Below the pieces are notes generated by a model. That model did no database searches and was not told the origin of the DNA. It was given only the letters and a program-made list of their open reading frames with translations. From contig JANATG010000002.1 in assembly GCA_029449235.1 (NCBI GenBank), forward strand, positions 3,906,001-3,970,000: a DNA stretch of 64,000 nt. The letters are read 5' to 3'. This DNA is from Linnemannia schmuckeri (taxonomy: Eukaryota > Mortierellomycota > Mortierellomycetes > Mortierellales > Mortierellaceae). Numbering within the stretch: position 1 is the stretch's first letter; each line of letters opens with the position of its first letter. A program made the translations under genes and the position numbers. This document shows positions 22,801-35,802 of the stretch, piece after piece.

Positions 22801-24472
22801 TGTAACCACAATAGCGCCACCACCACCACCGCTAATAGCAACAGCATTAGTAACCCCTTGATCGTCCGCGACTTCCTTCTCAGCGTACTGTTGTTGCTTT
22901 TGTTGTTGCTGAACAGGCCAGTCCAAACCACCAGGCAAGAAAGCCGAGACCCGTGGCAAGGGGATCTGGTACCGCATCAGACTCTCCTGTACAATGGTCG
23001 CAACGGGAGGTGCTGTCTGTCTCTGAGGGCGCCATGACTTGTTATTGCCAATATGTTGCGATTGCGATTGCGGTTGTTGTTGTTGGAAATGCCATGCATG
23101 TAAGGATTGGGACTGGTAGTCTCCTCCTTGATCTTGTTGATGTTGGAGGTACATCTGTTGCCGTTGCAGATAGTTGTTGAAGAGATGCGACGACTGCTGA
23201 TGGGCGGTGAGGTGGCTAGTACAAGGGGGTGCAGTAAAGCGAGAAGGAGGCGGCAAAGGAGAAGAAGAGGAATGATGCTGATAATTGTTGTTGTTTTGGT
23301 AGTGTTGTTGTTGGAGGAGGTTGTTGTTGTTGCGTTGCTGCTGTGGGTGGTTGTTGTTGCTAAGAACTAACTGATGGTATGGATCTGTCTCCCCTCCTGC
23401 TCCTCCTGCACCACCGCTTTCGCGTCGGCCACTGCATTCCCCCGAGTCGGGCCCAGCAAACACACGCGCAGATGCAGTTCCCGCTGCTGCTGCATTAGCA
23501 GCTGCATTCGCATTCGCAGCGACAGCAGCAGCGGCAGTGGCAGCATGTTCCTCCTCAGTCCTCTGCAGGAGTTGCTGAAAAGTCCACATCTTTGTCAACA
23601 CAAAAAACCATCTCTCCAACTCAATGTTCTTCTTCGCCTTGAGTGTCACCGAACGACCATCCGCCGTTTGAATAAACAAAGCCCGTGGCAAGTCAGTGGT
23701 CGGAAAACAGCGGTAATAGGATTTTTGGGAAGGGAGGAAACGAATGTCAGTGATGGAGGCGATATGGAGGAACCATTTGGTGTTTGGGTTGTAGGGTTGG
23801 GTTCTGCAGGGTGCTGAGACGAAGGGTGAGGAGACGTGGGGGTCGTAGGTCGCAATTGGAGGTGTCCTTCGTCGCTTTCCTACGCAAGTTAACACTGTTT
23901 TTTTTTTGAGACAAAAAACGATAATGAAAGCAGACGAGAAAATAGGGAGACAGAGAAAGAGAGAGAAGAGGAAGCGTTATGTTAGCAAACACGCACGACG
24001 ATACTGTGATCTTTGGACAACTGGGATGGACAGTAACGAGTTCCCCCTCAAAACGAGTGTCCTCATCCCCATTGTGACAAAAAGGGTCAAACCGAGTCAA
24101 CGCAGTCAGAGGACGTTCGTTCGTAATTGTTCCCAAATCCCTTTTAACGTTTGACGAAACAAGGGGCTCAATTACACAGACGATGTCAACGAGGGGGAAA
24201 AAAAGGAAAAAGAAGGAGAAGGAAGAGGAGTGTGGAAAACATGGTCTGTCTCCATACAAATATAAACAAACACAAACACAAACACAGCAGGCAGGATTTT
24301 ATCACGTACCAGAACCGTCGAATGTAAAGAGTCTTGATTGCCAGCGATCGTTCGAGCCCAATTTCATGAGATAGCCGCTGTAGAGTGGGAAGGGAGTGGT
24401 GAAGCCGTCGAGATTGGCGCGTGGGGCCCAGTGTTGGTTGCCCCGGTCTCCTCTAGGCATGGCGACTGGCAT
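19822..24472 (-). CDS. Large PH-domain protein with long disordered regions
   Basis: Two exons, complement(19822..23894, 24310..24472), encode 1411 residues. The join across the 415-bp intron restores a pleckstrin-homology fold: YSGYLMKLGSNDRWQSRLF and FDGSG in exon 1, then VLTCVGKRRR, NTKWFLHIASITDIRFLP and IELERWFFVLTKMWTFQQLL in exon 2. PH domains bind phosphoinositides or proteins, so a membrane-associated adaptor role is likely. The remaining 1,200 residues are low-complexity (Gln/Asn runs, acidic stretches, PPPPTRPPRR, many Ser) with no second domain that I recognise. The C-terminus ends with an acidic cluster (NSEEDDDFCYF). Long open frames on the opposite strand are shadows of this one. 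The start at 24472 is the first in-frame ATG; another lies four codons on. Confidence 0.85.
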
Positions 24473-24959
24473 CTTTGTTTTTGTGATGGTCGTACTTCTG
24501 TATGAGTGGCGAAGAGGGGATGGTAATCAAATAAAATGAGTGGTTGATCAAAAACGCGTGAAAAAATTTAAGGCTGAGTAAAGAAAACGCGTAAGATAAA
24601 TTATGAAAAAAGAGGAATGAGGACAAGAGAAACGAGGAACGAGGAAAGAGAAAAGAGGGAGGGGAAGTGCTCTTTTTTTTTGTAGATGTTGAAAGGATGG
24701 ACAATGGTATGTGTGTATGCAATGCCTTGCTTGCTTGCCTAATTATTATGAGCACAGGGCGAAGAGTATTATGGATGGATATTATTTAACGGAAGTAGGA
24801 GGGGAGGAGGCAGAGGAAAGACGTGTAGGCGTGGCGGTTGAGAACCAGTTAGGGAGGAAGAAAAAGAAGAAGGAAAGAAAAGGAAAAAAAGAGGGAAAAG
24901 GAAACCCAGGGATGGTGTGCACTATATATAATGGATGTTAAGATCAAATGCGGACGAAC

Positions 24960-24998
<39 letters not shown>

Positions 24999-27900
24999 AA
25001 CGGACTGGGGTGCCTTCTGAAGGGAGAGGAAACAAAGCGAATGATTGAGAAAAGAGAAAGAGAGAAGGAGAGTGAATAGAGGAGACTGAGTCAAGGAGAG
25101 GAGACAGAGAGAGTGAAAGGAAGTGAGAGAAAAAGCGATATATAAGAAAGATAAAAGGCAGAGGGCTGATGTGCGATGGAGATGTATGCAGAGGTGTGGT
25201 TGGACGTCCTGTGTCGCTTCGTCTGTGTCGCTCCGTCTGTGTCTGTCTCCCTCTCTATCTATCTCTTTTGTCTGTCTGTTTTGCGCTTTTACGTGCTAAC
25301 AGATATCGGGTAACGACTGAAGGAGGAGGGGTGGCTGGAATAAGGAGATAAAGAAAAAAAATAAGGTGCAGGAGGATGGGATGATTGGATAGAGACGGAG
25401 GAAGACGAATGGGATGTGAAGGAGGAGGGGGTGGGAGGAGATAATACAGGAGAGGGGGGCGAGATCGCAGGTTTGCCATTAATGAATGGCGAGGCACCTG
25501 TAAAGAAATGCAAGCTGCACGCTGTGGGGACAAGTCCAAAGGGCGAAATTACTCTTTGTGCTTTGCTGCGATGCCCCAACGGAGAGATATTAATGGAGGG
25601 AAATGAAAAGAAGAAAAAACACGAGAGCCTTCAAAGACAAGAAAAAGGCAAAGTGGGGAGAAAGATGGGCAAAAAAAGTGATGGACATGCGGGAAAGAAA
25701 AGTAAAGGAATAATAAAAACGAGGGCAAGACAAAGCATAACTCGAAAAGTGACGGAGGAGCGGAGGAGAATAAACGAGCGAGTGAAAAAAAAAAAAAAAA
25801 AAAAAAAAAAGAGTGAAGGAAGGGTTATAAAAACACACGAACAAGGGATACATACTCACGAGTGTGTTACAATGTTTGATGAAAAAAAAAAATACAAACG
25901 CATGTAGCTTTCGGTTATGGCCAATGGTAAACGAATGCATGCGAAGATGTGCAAAAAGTGAAGAGAAAAGAATAAGTGCCATCTGGACATGAAAGAGAAC
26001 ACTGTAAGAAACTTCAATACAAAAAGTAAAAAAGGAGAAGGGCATAGAGACACTCAGTTGGTCAATCACCCAGGCAGCCATAGCCGGGAGCGAATGAATA
26101 CATACACTCATAGACACAGAGGAGGGCGAGAGAAAGGAGAGGAAAGGGAAAAGGAAAAGGAAAGGGATGGAGGAAAAGGTAAACTCGGAAAGGGAAGATG
26201 GGGTTCTATGGAGGTCGATCACTCACGGTCCCCATCCTATGTCGTTCGTTATTACTATTGTTACGGCTGCTGTTGTTGTTACGGTTGTTGTCGTACTAGC
26301 CCTTCGGATCATCAAAAGGATGATGACCTCCTTAATATTCATCGACAAGGTAAAGGGCTGGGCATTATTGCTATTATTGTATTGTGCAAGCCCATTATGG
26401 TGCCAACGATGAAAGCAGGAGACAGGTACAGAAAACGGGGCGCTGGGACCCCGGGTCCTCTCGCTTCATCTCTCTCCTTTTCTTGTCTCCTCTCTTTTCA
26501 TCACCCTTTCTATCTCTCTCTTTTTTTGGTCCTCTGTTCTCTCTCCTCCGTCTCTTTGTCTGTCATTTGACTTCTTTAAGTTGGTATTTCACAATCGACG
26601 CGATGACTCCATCGACGCGCGTGAAAGAGAAAAGAACGTGCGACAGATGTGAGGATTTGCGACAGATGCATCAAAGAAAGAAAGAGAACGGAAAACAAGA
26701 CGCCATTACATTCGTTGCAGCCACAGCGACGCGTACGCGCAACCACATCGCGGTTATTTTATCGGTTCACTATCATTTATCCTTGATGTCTGTCTGTCTG
26801 TATGTATACTTTTTAAACCTACACTACACTCCAAAAGGAGACAGAGAAAAAAGGAAGCCGACTGGACTTTTTTTTTCCTTGTTGATGTTCGCATCTCTCC
26901 TTGGGTCCATAACGCGACGTAGCATGCAGCCCACAAGGGACAAACTCCGGAGGATGAATGGAAGGATAGAGAGAGAGGGAGAGAGGGAGAGAGGGAGAGA
27001 GGGAGAGAGGGAGAGAGGGAGAGAGGGAGAGAGGGAGGGAGACGGAGAGAAGGTTGGGGCGAGCTAAGAACGACAGTCGTTATTTTTTGCGATATGAAAG
27101 GGATCATTAATGGCACGAATTGAATATTTTGACGTGACGATAGGTGTTCACAGCAACGGCAACAGCAATGGAAGAAAATGAGGGTACACAAATACGAATT
27201 GGGGCCGTTTGGTAGATTCACTCGGTTGACAGTTGGCTGTCTATGTAGTGATGTAGGTGAGTGATTTTTAACGTATGTTGTTAGATTGTCAACTCCGTGT
27301 TTATTTCTTTTGTCATTCTTGCGCTTAACGAGAACGGCCAGCTAGCTAAAAGGAAAAGTAGATGAAGTACAACGTAGTCAATACCACTGCAGGTCCAATA
27401 TCCATTGTTGAGTATACGGGTATTTCTATTCTTTGTTTTAAAGGGTTCTGGCGCACAGATGATCGAGATTAGCGAACAGGGGAACATGCAGGAACAAAGA
27501 AAGTGGACGGAGATAAGTAGGGGCGACGAAGGAGAAGAAGAGGGGAGGGGACAAGGGCAAGGGCAAGGGCAGCGAGGGTGTGTCTGTTGCATAATAAGCG
27601 GAGACGCACGCGCCACTACCACCACACCCATCCAGTATGTTGTATTTTATGGGTTGTAAGGTCGGTATCTGTAGTTGGTGCACGGAGCAGCAACCTGTTC
27701 TTGATTCCTGTTTCTGTTCCTGTTCTTGTTATTCTTTGTAGACTATTTCCCTGCTGCTGCTTCTGTTAGAATGGATGTTTGATAGAAGGGAAAAGCAGGC
27801 ACATAAAGGTTGAGCCCGGCTATGAACGCATCGATTTCAGCAGCGGGTACAGGTGCAAGCTTATGAAATTTCGAATCCCCGCCCCAAATGGGACAGTAAA

Positions 27901-28750
27901 GTGGTGGTGGGACAAGTAAGTTGTCGCTTGGTCGCCGAAAACTGTCTGCCTCCCTACTTCACAGCTCCAGTCAGACAGGGCAACCGAGAAGGGAAGGTTG
28001 AGAGTCCGGTTAAGTGTTCTTGTTGTTTGGTGGCCGGTTTGTTGGATTCGAGACTTTCAAAACCTACTAAACCGCTTTTTTGGTATAAAAACTATGTCTC
28101 TTTCAATTGTATGAGCAACCACAAGAAGAAAATAAGATCGATAGGAAAAACAACAGAAAGGTGATGTTTTTGGTTCGAACGCAACCCCGACGGGTTATTG
28201 CTTCAATTGAACAACGAATAACGGCCTTTCAGGTTTTCTAGCCCTCTTCTCTGTATGAATTGAGTGGCCGAACCACTTTTGATATATGTTGGGTGAGTTG
28301 GGTCATGCAGAATAATGGCAGAGAGAGGAACGAGAGAGACAGATATGCTATTCAGCCTCCTGTCTACTCTGCGCCATAGAAGACCTTCTCATGATACGGC
28401 ACGATGACACACATATTTTTCAGGCACCATCCTCTCACTCGCTCTGTTACTTTGTCACAACACGCACTCCTTTTGTCCTTTAGAGATGAATGGCTTGGCT
28501 GTTTACTCCTCTCTTGCGACAGCGCTTCTTTTTTTTTTTTCTGTTTGTTTGTTTGTGTTTGGTTGATATCACTTCGTTTCTTTTTCCTCTCCTTTCCCTC
28601 CCTCCTTCCTTCTCTTCCCTTCTCTGCCCCTGACCAACTCTCTTTCAACCACCACTACTTTCACACCCTCACCACCACATAATACAACCAGCTACATTCA
28701 CTTCATCCCTGTTGAACTCGCTCCCCCTCACTCCAACCCAAGCAACCAAC
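24473..28750. other. Gene-poor 4.3-kb intergenic region
   Basis: I see no convincing gene on either strand. The open frames here are short and translate purine- or pyrimidine-rich DNA into Lys/Glu/Arg or Phe/Ser/Leu strings. It holds poly-A tracts (about 24964-24996 and 25786-25810), a GGGAGAGA tandem array (26968-27041) and a short GGGCAA repeat near 27555-27570. It separates the divergent PH and C2H2 genes and may act as their regulatory DNA; an unrecognised non-coding RNA cannot be excluded. Confidence 0.5.
26968..27041. repeat. GGGAGAGA minisatellite
   Basis: About nine head-to-tail copies of the 8-mer GGGAGAGA within a purine-rich stretch. Confidence 0.85.
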
Positions 28751-31700
28751 ATGTCCTCAGCCTCATCTCCCCTCCTTCAGTCCGCAACCAAGGACAACGT
28801 CGCCACCGCCTCCTTCGCCTCAACTGACGCCCTCGCCTACCCTTCACCCTCGCACTCTCCCGCAACTACCTACCAGTACAGCATGCAACCCTCCTCTCCT
28901 TCCATCTTCAACCGACGCAGGTCATCCGTCAAGGCCCTCCTCAAGTCCGCCAACCCTCCTGCCTCACCCCTCGACGCTCTCGTCATGGCCCTCGAGGCAA
29001 CCGTCGAGGAAGAGAATGAACACCAAGGCGACGGCCACCTTGACCAGGAAGCCTTCATGGAGGAAGCTGCTCCTGTTGATGACGAGGAGGACCCCGACGC
29101 CACCATCCCTTCATCTCCCACTCTGTTCATGAAGCGACCCGCCACCGATTCGTCCTCATTGCATCACCTGCCTACGATGTACCTGCCCGAATCCGCCGTC
29201 TCTGCCTCTGCGCAAGGATCCAAGGCTTCAGGCCTTACTCCCAGCACCCTCCCCACTGTTTCGTCGTCGTCCTCGGGCCAACAGGGAAGCAACAACAATG
29301 CCCACCGCAAGATGTCTATCAGCAGCCAAGGCTCTTCCTCGTCAGCCCAGTCGAACGGCAGTGGGGGCGAACGCACCAAGGAGTATGGCTGCACCATCGG
29401 CAACTGTGAAAAGAAGTTTTACCAAGTGGCCCATCTTCGTTCGCACGAGCGGTAAGACTATCTTTATCCATTATTCTTTGCTTTCTTCTGTTTTGTGAAC
29501 TATGTTTTCTTTTCGTCCAATTGTTCCTGAGATATGGCATATTTCATTATATCATATGCTGGCTTACTCGTGTTGGGATACAGCCGTGGACAGTGGAAGA
29601 AGATACGACGATCTCAAGGACGACCAGACAATCGAAGAAAAAGACATTGTTTCTACATTCCTCAGGATAGAGTTGAACTCACACATCCACTCTCGTTGCG
29701 GTCTTTCGACATCAGTTTCGGACCAATTGGTCAACAACCAACGAGCAGCGGCCACGACCAGGCGACCAGAACGAACCAGGAATAAAAGGAAGGGAGAATG
29801 GACAAGAAACATTATACTCGCCTACCTATCTACCCACATATTTCGCTTACCAAAAGGAACAGCAGCGATAACAACTCCCACGACAGTAGCAGCAGCTGGA
29901 AAGGTGTAGACTGGGAAAAACGACAACCCCATCCCGTTCTTTTCCTTTATGTGTATTTTGTTTGCCCCAGCAGCTCCAGTCGACTCCCTTTCCTTTTTTC
30001 CCCAAATGTCGACTTGGAAATCAACGAGTCACTTTTTTTTTATGTTGCTCAGCAAAGTGAGGCGAGCAATTCAAGGCGTTTTTTTTATTTTTTATTTTTA
30101 TTTTCCTTCCTTGGCCTTCCATCTGAATGTTGTTTTGCCCAGTGAGCACACGCCAAATCGTGCGCCCTGCTTGTCCACGATGGCGAATGACGGCCAGCAA
30201 TCGGAACGCGTGATATTGATATCAATATTGACACAAGAGAATTTTATCTCCTCGGGAAACATATCTTTGTTATTCAAACACACACGATCCAACACGACAC
30301 GACTCGACTTGACACGTCTCGATGTGCCTCGTCAACTAAACTAACGCTCTATCTGCTCTTTTGTTTTCTTGTTCGCTTCCTACCTGTTGCTCTACCGCTG
30401 TCAAAGTAGGTGCCACTCAGGAACAAGACCATACGTAAGTCAACTACTCCCCCATTTACTACCCCTTGGTCAACACACAACCATGCACAACGCTCCTTCC
30501 TCCCTTCTCTCCTTTCCTCCTCCCCTCCTTCTCTTTACCACATCCGTGCCCTTCCCGTTGCTTTGCTTTCTTTTTCTTTTTCTTTTACCTTCTTGTTTTC
30601 CCACCCTACGCATTTCACTGCCCAGGGATGGATCGGAGCGATTGAAAGCGCAAACAAAAAGAAAAAGAAAAGAAAAAAAGGACAAAAAAAGGACAGAGAT
30701 AACAATCATGGATGCTGAAAAGAGATGCCAGAGTGGGGCCGCTTCTTGTGCTGAACATATGAAATGATCGTCTTGCGAAATAACCGAATCACACTCTATC
30801 CTCGCTGAATAACGGGAGTCCGGCTTGTCTGCAGGAAACGCGCCCTCGATCGAAAGGGGGACCAAAAACAACGAAATTGGTCAAATGGCCAGGAACGGAT
30901 GACTGGATATTTAACTATCAAGTCAAGTCATGTCAAGCGCGTCTTGATCCTTCTTCCCTTGGTGGGTAGAAGGCCGTTCAATAATTCCGCACTCGCATTC
31001 GCACTCGATGCCATTGATCATTCGTTGTCCCCTTTCATGCGGTGCCATCCCAAGCCTATGCTCCCGCGGTTGCCTGTTGCCTGTTGCATGTTGCATGTTG
31101 CATGAATGCTTAACCGCAACACCCTGATTCTGGAGATATTTTTGCTCGCGAGAGTTTCTGATCTTGACGGAAAACACGCACGCGCACAACAGTCGAAGAA
31201 GCCACGGCTCCAAGATTTGACGGACACGGCAGCCCTTGTTTCTTTTTTCCATGGGTGTTGTTCTTTTTTTCGTTCATTCTTTTCTTTTTCGTTTTTCTAC
31301 TATCCGCATTTTTTGAGGTTTTTTTTCTTTATTCATTTGAACATATCGATGGATGATGGTTGTGTTTCCTTTTACTTTGCCTTTATTTTTTATTCATGAC
31401 ATTCATCCAACGCAGGTTCGACAACCGCGCTTCGTAGCTTTTTTTTTCCTGGCCTCGAAGCAGCTCGTCCTCTATAATTATGCCCTTTATTACATACCAC
31501 TCCCCTCTCTGACTGGTCTGGAGTTGAGGCGGTTCTTTTTTATTTCTCAAACCGCCTCAATGTCCTCGACGCTTTGTTGACCGTGATGAAAAAGATGGTA
31601 CAACGTCAGCGCAAGCAGCATTTTTTTTTACTCCAGTGGGAGAGCTAGAAAGAAAAAGCAGTGATGAATGAGAATGACAAGATACACAATGAAAATGATC

Positions 31701-33112
31701 CAGATATACAGACAGCCGACATGCACCTACTCTCTTCTATCCAATCTTTTCCTCGTTCTCCTCTCCTTTCATCTCTCCTCATCTATCATTATCTCTACTT
31801 TTTCTGTCGTCGCTGTCTGTCTATCCATCTTTTTTCTTTTGTGAACATCTTTGTTACTCAAGTTGCTTTTTTGATTCCTCCTATGAAATGTTTGACGAAC
31901 GTAGCTAAGATTTTGACGACTCACGGTCTATCCTCTCTCTATCTTAATCCTTCTCTCCTCTCTCTCTTTCATTTCTCTCATCTTTCCGCTATTTTTTTTT
32001 TCTGTTTGCTTCGGCTTTGTTTTTTTTTGGCTTTTTGAATTGTTTTCTTTTGGACACCATTGTTGGACTTGCATGGGCATTGTGTACACTTTGGATCTCC
32101 CTTTCAACCAAACAATGACACATCAACTGCCATTGTGCTTTCGGCTTCGGCTTGGACTTTTTTCTTTGGATTACTTTCTTGCCTTTTTTTATGTTTTGTG
32201 TGGTGCGTTTTTACTCTTTTGTTGTTTTGTTTTTCGCCTCGGTGGGTTACAATTGACAACAGATTTGCCGCTTTGATGGATGCGATCGTGCCTTCACTCA
32301 ACTCGGAAATCTCAAGGTAAGCAACCACGTTACTTCAAAGGTGACATTCATGCATATCATTCTGCTATTGTCTACAAGAGATGGCATGTTTTTACTAAAC
32401 AAGCATGCACCACCCCATGCTCGCTCAATTTACTGTCAACTTTTTGGAATTAGACTCACGAGCGCAAGCATACAGGCGAACGTCCGTACAAGTGTCCACA
32501 CCCCGACTGTGACAAGACATTCACCCAGCTCGGCAATCTCAAGACTCATGAACGTATCCATGACGAGGTCAAGCCGTTCATGTGCAGGCTTCCTGGATGC
32601 GGAAAGACCTTTAGCCAACTCGGCAATCTGAAGGTAAGTTTTTTTTAAGCTCTGTTCAAATGGGTAACCTGTACCGATGGCACTCTAGCAGCAAAATGTC
32701 TAATGGTCGATATGATATTGTGTTCAATGGTAAATAGACGCACACGACAAAGATGCACCCGGATGTGACAATCAGTGACGATGAGCTGTCGGTCAGGACG
32801 ACGCCAACAACAGCAGGAGGCGAGCATCACCATCATCTTCCGCAACAGCAGCATGGCCATGGCCATGGAGGCATGTCGCTCTCAGCCAGCGGTAGGAGTG
32901 GTGGTGGCGGCGGTGCACGTTTGATCCCTAGCAGGGAACCAGGAGTTGTGCAAGTAATTGCGCACTTTAACCCTTACCAGCGTCGTCCGATCCAGCCCCA
33001 ACAGTCGGAGGAAGAGAGGCTGCTGAGAAAGATTCGTGCGATGCTCCACCACCAACAGCGAGTCCGAGAGCTGGAGGACGGAAGTGAAGTCTCAGACGAG
33101 ATGGACGAGTGA
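28751..33112 (+). CDS. C2H2 zinc-finger transcription factor with four fingers
   Basis: Five exons (28751..29451, 30410..30434, 32263..32316, 32454..32633, 32738..33112) encode 444 residues. The N-terminal half is Ser/Pro-rich and disordered. Four C2H2 fingers follow. Finger 1 (CTIGNCEKKF...HLRSHERCH) is finished by the 25-nt exon 2, which also supplies the linker HSGTRPY. Finger 2 starts in exon 3 (ICRFDGCDRAFTQLGNLK) and ends in exon 4 with the linker HTGERPY. Finger 3 is CPHPDCDKTFTQLGNL, and finger 4 is CRLPGCGKTFSQLGNL, ending THTTKMH. The repeated QLGNLKTH helices are typical of fungal DNA-binding factors. Introns 1 (958 bp) and 2 (1828 bp) are very long for a fungus. I chose the ATG at 28751; an upstream TTG is not needed. 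Target genes are unknown. Confidence 0.85.
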
Positions 33113-33455
33113 GTGTAGAGAAGATACTATCGATCGCTCTATCAAGTGATATTTTGGTGGCGGAGATAAGCTCTTTTCATCAAAACAGACTCCATGCTTA
33201 CGCCTCAGCATTCACAACAACTATCTCGATCTTCAAGTTCACACTCCCCTCCAGCGACATCGTTGACGTTATCTGGCAACAGCGATTCCATCTGGCCTTA
33301 GCACTCTTGGTGGTCTCTTTTTTCTTTTTTTTTTTTACTATCCTTTACTTTCTTTTCTATTCTTTCTTCTTTCTTTTCTTCTTTCACTTCTTTTGTTGTA
33401 CGATCTGTTGTAAAAACCCTTCCACTAATGTGCTCTAGTTCTCTTTTTTATTCAA

Positions 33456-33476
33456 CCCCCCCCCCCCCCCCCCCCC
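33456..33476. repeat. Poly-C tract, 21 bases
   Basis: Uninterrupted C run followed directly by a T run. Confidence 0.9.
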
Positions 33477-33943
33477 TTTTTTTTTTTATCAAATTCTCTG
33501 TTTTCTGTTCTCTATCTCTTTTTCTTCTCCTCAAGACCAACTCTTGCAATACCATTGTAAAACACAACCCTGTAAATAAAACACATAAAAATTTAGACAG
33601 ACAACAAACAATACACCCACCAAGACAACAACAACTAAACATCGACTGGAGTGAAGCGGAGCATTCCTTCAAAGGGTTTCTTAGCTCTATTTGGTTTGCC
33701 CGCAAGGTACGTTGTTGTTTGTATACTTGAGGACCCAGTCGTTTTTTTCACTTCCCGAGACAAGACAAAGCGATCTGAATATGTCACGTGAGAGGGTCCA
33801 GGCAAGGGTGGGCTTTTTTAAAAAGAGGTGTCCCACGGGGGCACTTTTCTGGTGTTTTTGTTTTTCTCTTTTTCTTTTTTTTTTTTTCTTTTTTTTTTGT
33901 TCATTCCAACCATACCACGACACACCTATACATACATAACACC

Positions 33944-34096
33944 ATGGTAAGAACACGACAACCAAGACAGGTCTCAGGAGGATACTTGGCACAATATCAA
34001 CAGCAGTTGATTGTAACACCTCCCGCAAGTCGCGATAGAAAGACCTTGTCGAGGAAAACTTTGCGAGCAGAAACAACACCAATCCGCCATTCATGA
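33944..34096 (+). CDS. Short open frame upstream of UPRT, possibly a uORF
   Basis: ATG in a good context (ACACCATGG) opens 50 codons beginning MVRTRQPRQVSGG, ending 194 bp before the UPRT start. The ATG is followed by GTAAGA, so it could equally be a splice donor of a 5' leader intron. No family is recognised. If the UPRT transcript starts upstream of it, the frame could act as an upstream ORF. Confidence 0.2.
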   Translation: MVRTRQPRQVSGGYLAQYQQQLIVTPPASRDRKTLSRKTLRAETTPIRHS

Positions 34097-34290
34097 CCAA
34101 CCACGCAACCAATGGGACACATTTCAAAACAAGGACGAAAGGGCAAGAAGGACCACGGATGATAAGCACATAATACAAAGAGACAAAAAGCGACGAGAAG
34201 AAAGGGACCGATTGACACCACATCCATCAATATCAAAACTTCTCACTTACACAATTACCCTTCTCGCTCCCCGTCTCCTCCCTATTTTCA

Positions 34291-35802
34291 ATGGCTTCAT
34301 TAAAGGCATACCAACCCCCCAAGCAGGTGATCGTCCTCCCCCAGACGCAGCAGCTCAAGGCTTGCACGACCATCATCCGTGACAAGAACACTCAGCGCGC
34401 CGACTTTATCTTCTACTCGGATCGTATCATCCGTATCCTCGTCGAGGAAGGTAAGCAACTAAAGGTCGACACTTGAATATTTTTGATGGACGTCTTTATG
34501 CAAGTTGCATAGTGCATATATGTCCGTGTTATGGTTTTTTTTGTGCGATGATGTTGGTTGTTGGACAGAAAAGTAGGGCGGTGACGACTGCAAAATTAGA
34601 TTATTTTCTGGACGACGACACGAATATAACCTTGTTAACGACTTTTCACCTTGCTTCTTCTGCATTTGTTTTATTAGGATTGAACCACTTGCCTGTTGTT
34701 GAGAAGACTGTTATTACCCCCACTGGTAAGGATATTGGCATCCTCACACTTTTTCCCAGTACAACACAACATGGACCCGGATTTGGAAATCGGGCATGGA
34801 CAGGGAACCTGACAGCCAGACATTGGAAGCTGGCAACTGATAGCAACCTTTGTAGCTCCTTCCTTGGAGAGGCCCCTGGGAAAGTAACCTGATTTGGGAA
34901 GATCCGAGGACTCGACCTGCCATTGAAGCAAACCAGGAACTAAGGAGCCGGCCTTTTTTTTTGAAACACCCGCCAGCGCTATTCATTCTATTTCCCGACT
35001 AATTTATTTCTTTATATTTGATCGTCATAATATAGGCAAGGAGTTCCATGGTATTGACTTCCAGGGACGTATCTGCGGTGTCTCCATCATGCGCGCCGGA
35101 GAGTCCAGTAAGTTTTTTTATTATGTGGAGTCGTATCGCTGATAACGATAAAGAATGTGGAAACAACAAAAGCGCCCGCCTTCGCTGCTATCTCAAACAC
35201 GTTGATTTACTTTTGATATCTCTTGACAAAAAAAAAACTTGTGCGAAAATAGTGGAACAGGGTCTTCGTGATGTATGCAGAAGTGTCCGTATCGGCAAGA
35301 TCCTGATCCAGAGAGATGAGGAGACTGCCCTGCCAAAGCTCTACTACGCCAAGTTCCCTCCAGATATTGCCTCTCGCTTCTGCCTCCTCCTTGATCCCAT
35401 GCTTGGTATGTTTTTCTTCTCCAGCGCGTTGAAATATGTCCGGTGCTATTTTGTTCCTTTCCTCAGCGTTCTTGTCCTTCTGTTCTTCGGTGTAAGGTTG
35501 AGGTCGTCAAGTACTCACACGTTTCCACCTATTTTCTCCAAAACTCATATAACAAAATCAAAATAGCGACCGGAGGTTCGGCGATCAAGGCGATCGAGAC
35601 ATTGATTGACTATGGAGTCGCAGAAGAGAGGATTCTCTTCCTGAACTTGATTTCGTGCCCTGAGGGTATTGCTGCCGTTGTGGCCAAGTTCCCCGCCATG
35701 AAGATTGTCACTGCCGAGATTGATGCTGGTCTTGACGAGAAGTTGTACATTAACCCTGGTCTCGGCGACTTTGGTTGTCGTTACTTTGGAACCGACAAGT
35801 AA
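34291..35802 (+). CDS. FUR1: Uracil phosphoribosyltransferase
   Basis: Five exons (34291..34450, 34678..34725, 35036..35107, 35253..35405, 35567..35802) encode 222 residues; yeast Fur1 has 216. The cytosolic enzyme joins uracil to PRPP to give UMP (pyrimidine salvage). Visible hallmarks are NTQRADFIFYSDRIIRILVEE near the N-terminus, ICGVSIMRAGESMEQGLRD, ILIQRDEETALPKLYY, the PRPP loop LLDPMLATGGSA (spanning the last intron) and the uracil-binding end GLGDFGCRYFGTDK. All introns have phase 1 and good GT-AG signals. In other fungi loss of this enzyme gives resistance to 5-fluorocytosine and 5-fluorouracil. It converges with the Sec61 beta gene, 239 bp away. Confidence 0.95.

Larger units (their letters stand above)
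33113..34290. other. Intergenic between the C2H2 gene and the UPRT gene
   Basis: It contains a 21-base C run (33456-33476), T-rich tracts and a 50-codon open frame at 33944-34096 (listed separately). No other gene seen. Confidence 0.55.

Noticed and set aside
25590..26222. 210-codon minus-strand open frame rich in Phe, Ser and Leu
   Set aside because: Mirror of a purine-rich stretch; no domain, no plausible membrane topology, no convincing start context.
26968..27041. Regular repeat array considered as a CRISPR or attachment structure
   Set aside because: Eight-base head-to-tail units without spacers in a eukaryotic genome; a minisatellite.
28170..28200. GGTTCGAACGC on +, B-box-like
   Set aside because: No A box at the right distance and no cloverleaf.
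28712..28750. N-terminal extension of the C2H2 protein from a TTG codon
   Set aside because: An ATG at 28751 in a good context (CCAACATGTCC) is the likelier start.
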